Both the position numbers and the translations under genes were made by a program. Under the pieces are notes generated by a model, which searched no databases, had not been told where the DNA came from, and saw only the letters and a list, made by a program, of their open reading frames with translations. Positions 60,005-64,000 of a stretch of DNA of 64,000 nt are shown here, one piece after another (position 1 is the stretch's first letter; the number at the start of each line of letters is the position of its first letter). Origin of the DNA: an uncultured Candidatus Binatia bacterium (GTDB taxonomy: Bacteria > Desulfobacterota > Binatia > UBA9968 > JAJDTQ01); the NCBI GenBank assembly GCA_958295985.1, contig OY282432.1:2451001-2515000 (forward strand). The letters are read 5' to 3'.

Positions 60005-60047
60005 TTGACAACGAAGCAGGAGTTCGCTATCGTCCCGTTCCGGGAAC
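60005..60047 (+). promoter_or_regulatory. Promoter and palindromic operator of RiPP precursor 2
   Basis: TTGACA (60005-60010), 17 bp, TATCGT (60028-60033). GTTCCGGGAAC (60037-60047), a perfect 11-bp palindrome, covers the predicted transcription start. Upstream, CACGGAAAACCCGGATTATC and a T-run are also shared between units. Confidence 0.7.
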
Positions 60048-60107
60048 ATCTGCAGGCATCGTCGCCATGACGCTAAGGCCGGAGTCGACGGCGGCAAGGA
60101 GGATTTC

Positions 60108-60386
60108 ATGAGCACCAGGACCATGGGTGAACTGCGCGAGCAGGTGGTCGAGAGGGCGACCGTGGACGAGGAGTTCCGTGCGCGGTTGCTCGCCGAGCCC
60201 AAGGCCGCGATCGAGGAAGAGTTGGGCGTCAAGATTCCCGACGGTTTCACCGTCGAGGTGCACGAGGACGTCGAGGACACCAGCCATCTGGTGCTCCCGC
60301 CGCCGGCGTCCCTCGGCGAGAGCGAGCTGAGCCGGGCGGCAGGCGGCTTGTACACGATGGAGCAGTTGGAGTGGATGCACATTTGA
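60108..60386 (+). CDS. NHLP-leader RiPP precursor 2
   Basis: 92 residues. A-type leader (MSTRTMGELREQVVERATVD, FRARLLAEPKAAIEEELGVK, IPDGFTVEVHEDVEDTSHLV) with the cleavage site RAAGG at 76-80. The predicted core is LYTMEQLEWMHI (12 residues; Trp at position 9). The unit has its own promoter and palindrome and an AAGGAGG ribosome-binding site at 60096-60102. It is followed by a short remnant of the partner gene, so this unit no longer carries its own partner. Confidence 0.88.
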   Translation: MSTRTMGELREQVVERATVDEEFRARLLAEPKAAIEEELGVKIPDGFTVEVHEDVEDTSHLVLPPPASLGESELSRAAGGLYTMEQLEWMHI

Positions 60387-60395
60387 GGGGATAGC

Positions 60396-60433
60396 CTCCT
60401 CGACGAGGGGCGGCTTTGGCTCGGTCCTTGCCG
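60396..60433 (+). pseudogene. Short remnant of the partner gene (unit 2)
   Basis: About 38 bases match the 5' end of the gene at 61321, with the start changed ATG to ACG, then join directly to the next promoter unit. It marks a deletion of nearly the whole gene. Confidence 0.65.
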
Positions 60434-60501
60434 GCTGGATGGAGGCGCATGGACGCTTTTCACGGAAAACCCGGATTATCCGCTTTTTTGGCATCACGGT
60501 G

Positions 60502-60544
60502 TTGACAACGAAGCAGGAGTTCGCTATCGTCCCGTTCCGGGAAC
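60502..60544 (+). promoter_or_regulatory. Promoter and palindromic operator of RiPP unit 3
   Basis: TTGACA (60502-60507), 17 bp, TATCGT (60525-60530), then GTTCCGGGAAC (60534-60544) at the start site. Identical in the hexamers, spacer and palindrome to those of units 2 and 4. Confidence 0.7.
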
Positions 60545-60605
60545 ATCTGCAGGCATCGTCGCCACGACGCTAACGCCGGGTCGACGGCAAAACAAGGAGG
60601 ATTTC

Positions 60606-60893
60606 ATGAGCACCAAGACGATGAGTGAACTGCGCGAGCAGGTGGTCGAGAGGGCGACCGCGGACGAGGAGTTCCGGGCGCGGTTGCTCGCCGGGCCCAA
60701 GGCCGCGATCGAGGAAGAGTTGGGCGTCAAGATTCCCGACGGTTTCACCGTCGAGGTGCACGAGGATGTCGAGGACACCAGCCATCTGGTGCTTCCGCCG
60801 CCCGCGGCGCTCGGCGAGAGCGAGTTGGGCCAGGTGGCGGGTGGCAGAGGCAGCGGCAACGACGAAGCGATCACGTTCTGGGACGACTTCTAG
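60606..60893 (+). CDS. NHLP-leader RiPP precursor 3
   Basis: 95 residues. A-type leader as in precursor 2, cleavage site QVAGG at 76-80, predicted core RGSGNDEAITFWDDF (15 residues, one Trp). Its leader carries Gly30 where the other A copies have Glu. The core is identical to that of precursor 5, while the leader differs at only a few positions, showing a recent duplication. It begins the only complete unit, with precursor 4 and the partner gene following on the same strand. AAGGAGG precedes the ATG. Confidence 0.88.
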   Translation: MSTKTMSELREQVVERATADEEFRARLLAGPKAAIEEELGVKIPDGFTVEVHEDVEDTSHLVLPPPAALGESELGQVAGGRGSGNDEAITFWDDF

Positions 60894-60995
60894 GGAGCCG
60901 GTCCGGGTAGGGAACCCCGGATTCCGGGTCGAGCGCGGAATGACTATGGAGGATCGTTTCCAGTAACCATCACTCTGTTCGAGGAGGAGCGAACC

Positions 60996-61262
60996 ATGGA
61001 AACGGCAAAGGAAATGCAGGCGAGGATCGTGGGCAAGGCGGCCGAGGACTCGGACTTCCGCGCCCGGCTGCTGAGCGATCCGAAGGGGGCGATCGAGCAG
61101 GAGTTGGGCGTCACCATTCCAGCGTCCTTGTCGGTCGAGGTCCACGAAGAGAGCGGCGCGACCGCGCATCTGGTTCTTCCCCCCGACAGCAAGCTGAGCG
61201 AGGGCGAGATGCAGACGGTCGCCGGCGGGTTTCTTCCCCGTCGCGAAAAGCCTATCTGGTGA
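60996..61262 (+). CDS. NHLP-leader RiPP precursor 4 (B-type leader)
   Basis: 88 residues. A distinct B-type leader (METAKEMQARIVGKAAEDSD, FRARLLSDPKGAIEQELGVT, VEVHEESGATAHLVLPP) ends in TVAGG at 74-78; the predicted core is FLPRREKPIW (10 residues), cationic and ending in Trp. It sits about 100 bases after precursor 3 with its own ribosome-binding site (GAGGAGGAG) but no separate promoter, so it is probably co-transcribed. Downstream bases 61271-61323 still encode an out-of-place GGSHTLDEMQWRG, a vestige of another core. Confidence 0.87.
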   Translation: METAKEMQARIVGKAAEDSDFRARLLSDPKGAIEQELGVTIPASLSVEVHEESGATAHLVLPPDSKLSEGEMQTVAGGFLPRREKPIW

Positions 61263-61320
61263 CCCCGCCGGGCGGCTCCCACACGCTCGACGAGATGCAA
61301 TGGAGGGGACAGGCTCCTCG

Positions 61321-62376
61321 ATGAGGGGCGGCTTCGGCTCGGTCCTTGCCGGATGCCGCCCCCTGTTCCCCGCCCCGCTGGTCGATTCCACCGGCTGGAA
61401 ACGCCTCCTGGATCGAGCGGAGACGTTGCCCCGTTCCGTGACCGACACCCATTTCGGCTTCGAGTTTCATCTCGGAGAAGCGAGCGCGGACGCCGACCTC
61501 TGCGTGGTTGTGCCGCTGGGGTCCGCCCTGTCGCAGCACTATATCCGCGAGGGCGCGGACGCCGAGCCGGGGTCGGCGGCGGCCGCTCTCGGGGTGGTGC
61601 TTCTGGAACATGCCGGGAATCCGGAGTCCTACCTCGCCCGTTCCGTGGCCGCGGTGATGCTGGAATACGATCTGGCCGGACTCGATCCGCCTCCCCGGGT
61701 ATCCTCCCCCGGCATCTTCCTCGCGCCGCGATTCTCCGCCCCCGGATCGCGGGAGGGGGTCCTCGAGCATCGGGACCCCGAGAGCCTGCTCGCGACGCTC
61801 GCGGCCTTCGTCGGCTGGAGCGGCCACGAAGAATTTCTCCGAGGGGTCGAACGCATCCTTTCGGCCCTGCCGGAAACGGGTTGCGTGTTCCAGGCGGGAG
61901 CCCTCCCGGGGCGTTCCCCGAGGGCGTTCCGGATCCTTCTCAAGGGCATCGCCAAGGAGGAGGTCCCCGACCTGCTGGAGCGGTTGGAATGGCCCGGCCC
62001 GACGGCCGGGGCCCTGGACGTACTCACCTGCATGGACGACCTCGTGCCCTACTTCGCCGTCAGCGTGGACGTGGCCGCGCGGGGGTTGGGCCCGCGGCTC
62101 GGCCTGGAACTGTACCGCGCCCGGACCTGGTTTGCGGTCGATCGTACGGGGTGGCGCCCCCTGATCGCCCGGATCGAGGAGCAAGGCTGGTGCCTTCCCG
62201 CGAAAGCCGAAGGGCTGCGGCGCTGGCCGAGTATCGAACGGCTGCTGGGCGACGGAGAGATGTACGTCGTCCGCCAGGGTATCAACCACGTCAAGGTCGT
62301 CATCGAACGGGGCGCCCGAACGGTGGCGAAGGCCTACGTCGGCATGAGCGTGCTTCCGTACCGATCGGACCTCTAA
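61321..62376 (+). CDS. Unrecognised 351-residue protein encoded inside the RiPP array
   Basis: From the ATG at 61321 (the frame is open back to 61300) it begins MRGGFGSVLAGCRPLF. It is soluble, with a helix-rich middle (ESLLATLAAFVGWSGHEEFL) and a C-terminal part containing GWRPLIARIEEQGW and the closing block MYVVRQGINHVKVVIERG, then TVAKAYVGM. No radical-SAM cysteines, P-loop, LanC zinc site, protease triad or membrane helix is visible. I do not know its family. Similar KAY-containing endings exist in hypothetical proteins near RiPP precursors, and K-x-Y strands occur in ABBA prenyltransferases, but this is weak. GGAGGGGAC lies upstream. It is the only intact copy; three units have only fragments. 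Confidence 0.75.
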   Translation: MRGGFGSVLAGCRPLFPAPLVDSTGWKRLLDRAETLPRSVTDTHFGFEFHLGEASADADLCVVVPLGSALSQHYIREGADAEPGSAAAALGVVLLEHAGNPESYLARSVAAVMLEYDLAGLDPPPRVSSPGIFLAPRFSAPGSREGVLEHRDPESLLATLAAFVGWSGHEEFLRGVERILSALPETGCVFQAGALPGRSPRAFRILLKGIAKEEVPDLLERLEWPGPTAGALDVLTCMDDLVPYFAVSVDVAARGLGPRLGLELYRARTWFAVDRTGWRPLIARIEEQGWCLPAKAEGLRRWPSIERLLGDGEMYVVRQGINHVKVVIERGARTVAKAYVGMSVLPYRSDL

Positions 62377-62522
62377 CCGCGGCCGTTCGTGCGCGCGGCG
62401 CTGCGAATCCAACCCCCGAAACCCCCGCAGAACGGCGCGCGGCGAAATCACCCGCACGGACGGAAGCGCATGGACGCTTTTCACGGAAAACCCGGATTAT
62501 CCGCTTTTTTGGCATCACGGTG

Positions 62523-62565
62523 TTGACAACGAAGCAGGAGTTCGCTATCGTCCCGTTCCGGGAAC
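62523..62565 (+). promoter_or_regulatory. Promoter and palindromic operator of RiPP unit 4
   Basis: TTGACA (62523-62528), 17 bp, TATCGT (62546-62551), then GTTCCGGGAAC (62555-62565). The whole region from about 62468 to the ATG at 62628 is almost identical to that of unit 3. Confidence 0.7.
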
Positions 62566-62627
62566 ATCTGCAGGCATCGTCGCCACGACGCTAACGCCGG
62601 GGTCGACGGCAAAACAAGGAGGATTTC

Positions 62628-62915
62628 ATGAGCACCAAGACGATGAGTGAACTGCGCGAGCAGGTGGTCGAGAGGGCGACCATGGACGAGGAGTTCCGGG
62701 CGCGGTTGCTCGCCGAGCCCAAGGCCGCGATCGAGGAAGAGTTGGGCGTCAAGATTCCCGACGGTTTCACCGTCGAGGTGCACGAGGATGTCGAGGACAC
62801 CAGCCATCTGGTGCTCCCGCCGCCCGCGGCGCTCGGCGAGAGCGAGTTGGGCCAGGTGGCGGGTGGCAGGGGCAGCGGCAACGACGAAGCGATCACGTTC
62901 TGGGACGACTTCTAG
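62628..62915 (+). CDS. NHLP-leader RiPP precursor 5
   Basis: 95 residues. A-type leader with the QVAGG site at 76-80 and core RGSGNDEAITFWDDF, identical in core to precursor 3. Differences are limited to a few leader positions (for example Met for Ala at 19, Glu for Gly at 30). Gene dosage, rather than diversity, would be the effect of this pair. AAGGAGG precedes the ATG and the promoter copy is intact, so it should be expressed. Confidence 0.88.
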   Translation: MSTKTMSELREQVVERATMDEEFRARLLAEPKAAIEEELGVKIPDGFTVEVHEDVEDTSHLVLPPPAALGESELGQVAGGRGSGNDEAITFWDDF

Positions 62916-62966
62916 GGAGCCGGTCCGGGTACGTAACCATAACTCTATTCAAGGAGGAGCAAACCA

Positions 62967-63248
62967 ATGGAAACGGCAAAGGAAATGCAGGCGAAGATCG
63001 TGGGCAAGGCGAGCGAGGACGCGGACTTCCGCGCCCGGCTGCTGAGCGATCCGAAGGGGGCGATCGAGCAGGAGTTGGGCGTCACCATTCCGGCGTCCCT
63101 GTCGGTCGAGGTCCACGAAGAGAGCGGCGCGACCGCGCATCTGGTTCTTCCCCCCGACAGCAAGCTGAGCGAGGGCGAGATGCAGACGGTCGCCGGCGGT
63201 ATGTTTGGCTTGGTCAACGAACAGCATCGCCGGGAGCTCAATTGGTAA
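62967..63248 (+). CDS. NHLP-leader RiPP precursor 6 (B-type leader)
   Basis: 93 residues. B-type leader nearly identical to precursor 4 (METAKEMQAKIVGKASEDAD), ending in TVAGG at 74-78, but with a completely different predicted core, MFGLVNEQHRRELNW (15 residues, Trp last). The contrast of a near-constant leader with a replaced core, after a double Gly, is typical of RiPP diversification. The ribosome-binding site is AAGGAGGAG; it is probably co-transcribed with precursor 5, 51 bases upstream. Confidence 0.87.
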   Translation: METAKEMQAKIVGKASEDADFRARLLSDPKGAIEQELGVTIPASLSVEVHEESGATAHLVLPPDSKLSEGEMQTVAGGMFGLVNEQHRRELNW

Positions 63249-63306
63249 TCCCGCCGGGCGGCTCCCACACGCTCGACGAGATGCAATGGAGGGGACAGGC
63301 TCCTCG

Positions 63307-63403
63307 ATGAGGGGCGGCTTCGGCTCGGTCCTTGCCGGATGCCGCCCCCTGTTCCCCGTCCCACTGGTCGATTCCACCGGCTGGAAACGCCTCCTGGATC
63401 GAA
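63307..63403 (+). pseudogene. Truncated copy of the partner gene (unit 4)
   Basis: It keeps the ATG and about 32 codons of the gene at 61321 with few changes (SVLAGCRPLFPVPLVDSTGW), then jumps to the sequence preceding the next promoter unit. The flank at 63256-63306 carries the same vestigial GGSHTLDEMQWRG core sequence. It is non-functional as a full protein. Confidence 0.8.
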
Positions 63404-63476
63404 GAGCAAACGGACGGAAGCGCATGGATGCTTTCCACGGAAAACCCGGATGATCCACCTTTTTGGCGTCACGGTG

Positions 63477-63519
63477 TTGACATCGAAGTAGGAGTTCGCT
63501 ATCGTCCCGTTCCGGGAAC
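63477..63519 (+). promoter_or_regulatory. Promoter and palindromic operator of RiPP unit 5
   Basis: TTGACA (63477-63482), 17 bp, TATCGT (63500-63505), then GTTCCGGGAAC (63509-63519). The spacer differs at two positions from units 2-4. Confidence 0.7.
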
Positions 63520-63581
63520 ATCTGCAGGCATCGTCGCCACGACGCTAACGCCGGGGTCGACGGCAAAACAAGGAGGATTTC

Positions 63582-63866
63582 ATGAGCACCAAGACGATGA
63601 GTGAACTGCGCGAGCAGGTGGTCGAGAGGGCGACCATGGACGAGGAGTTCCGTGCGCGGTTGCTCGCCGAGCCCAAGGCCGCGATCGAGGAAGAGTTGGG
63701 CGTCAAGATTCCCGACGGTTTCACCGTCGAGGTGCACGGGGATGTCGAGGACACCAGCCATCTGGTGCTTCCGCCGCCCACGACGCTCGGCGAGGGCGAG
63801 CTGGGCCAGGTGGCGGGTGGGCACCACGACAACGAACTGACCGCGCGGGAACTGTTCTGGAGCTAG
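63582..63866 (+). CDS. NHLP-leader RiPP precursor 7
   Basis: 94 residues. A-type leader with QVAGG at 76-80; a Gly replaces the Glu at 53 of VHEDVEDTSHLVLPP. The predicted core is HHDNELTARELFWS (14 residues, Trp at 13, two leading His). It is the last gene in the window, and the bases after it (63867-63925) resemble the interval between precursors 3 and 4, so further array members may lie beyond the edge. Confidence 0.88.
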   Translation: MSTKTMSELREQVVERATMDEEFRARLLAEPKAAIEEELGVKIPDGFTVEVHGDVEDTSHLVLPPPTTLGEGELGQVAGGHHDNELTARELFWS

Positions 63867-63936
63867 GGAGCCGGTCCGGGTAAGGAACCCCGGATTCCGG
63901 GTCGAGCGCGGAACGGCGATGGAGGATCTTCTCCCG

Positions 63937-63960
63937 TCATTCCCGCGAAAGCGGGGACCG
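63937..63960. repeat. Dispersed hairpin repeat CATTCCCGCGAAAGCGGGG
   Basis: A copy of the REP-like palindrome at 30216 (stem CCCGC/GCGGG with GAAA loop), lying 70 bases after the last precursor gene. It may mark the end of the transcript. Confidence 0.55.
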
Positions 63961-64000
63961 GGGGCTCGGACAGGCTCATGGGAGCCGTCTCCGGCGGGCT

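Noticed and set aside
59430-63580. CRISPR-like array suggested by regular repeats
   Set aside because: The repeats are promoter regions and leader genes of 100 to several hundred bases, not short repeats with uniform spacers.

Overview
The window is high-GC, densely coded bacterial DNA. Gene content points to a Gram-negative-type, probably uncultivated lineage: an RND efflux pump with its periplasmic adaptor, GltBD glutamate synthase, CoxL/M/S-type molybdenum hydroxylases, many Amidohydro_2-family hydrolases, two likely selenoproteins, and a string of nitrile-hydratase-like-leader (NHLP) RiPP precursors. That mix is reminiscent of Tectomicrobia/Entotheonella-like or Desulfobacterota-allied genomes. 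The taxonomic statement is inference only; no rRNA or tRNA gene was seen.

Layout. (1) 1-9.8 kb is an accessory, defence-like island: a partial CDS at the left edge, a frameshifted small membrane/coiled-coil ORF, a truncated IS1634-type transposase, a XamI-type restriction endonuclease with its adenine methyltransferase, the N-terminal stub of an OLD-type ATPase, and a 1681-residue PNP-STAND NTPase (predicted nucleosidase effector fused to a sensor ATPase) coupled by an ATGA overlap to a small ORF. (2) 9.9-31 kb is mostly catabolic and transport genes: an MFS permease, three amidohydrolases, an SDR, a rhomboid protease, an EamA permease, an LLM oxidoreductase, a dienelactone hydrolase, an amidase, an SNF2/SWIM pair, a bicupin, a PGDH-like dehydrogenase and a Phd/VapC pair. 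A thiosulfate sulfurtransferase (rhodanese) here has an in-frame TGA exactly at its catalytic cysteine. (3) 31-39 kb holds a CoxS/CoxM/CoxL molybdenum hydroxylase operon, a DEAD-box helicase and a stand-alone molybdopterin subunit. (4) 39-47 kb is gltB-gltD, another EamA permease and a DUF4399 protein. (5) 47-54 kb has a MITE-like element, two tandem thiamine-diphosphate enzymes, and an operon of a UXX-star glutaredoxin-like selenoprotein, a Dabb-isochorismatase fusion and a CmcJ-like protein. (6) 54-58.6 kb is an RND efflux pair. (7) 58.7-64 kb is a truncated ISL3 transposase followed by a tandemly duplicated RiPP precursor array that runs off the right end.

The most striking system is the RiPP array. 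Seven NHLP-leader precursors lie in about 4.3 kb, in five repeated units. Each unit begins with a near-identical TTGACA-17 bp-TATCGT promoter region, and four of the five carry an 11-bp palindrome at the predicted transcription start. After a conserved double-glycine site, the six distinct predicted core peptides differ completely except that each is 10-15 residues long, lacks cysteine and has exactly one tryptophan close to the C-terminus. One full-length unit carries an unrecognised 351-residue protein; three other units keep only decayed fragments of that gene. No modifying enzyme, protease or exporter is visible inside the window.

The second notable theme is selenocysteine. Two unrelated thiol-redox genes (rhodanese at 15487-16335, UXX-star glutaredoxin at 53628-53843) have TGA where the catalytic cysteine belongs, homology continuing after it, and a hairpin at bacterial SECIS distance. 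Standard gene calling would truncate the first and miss the second.
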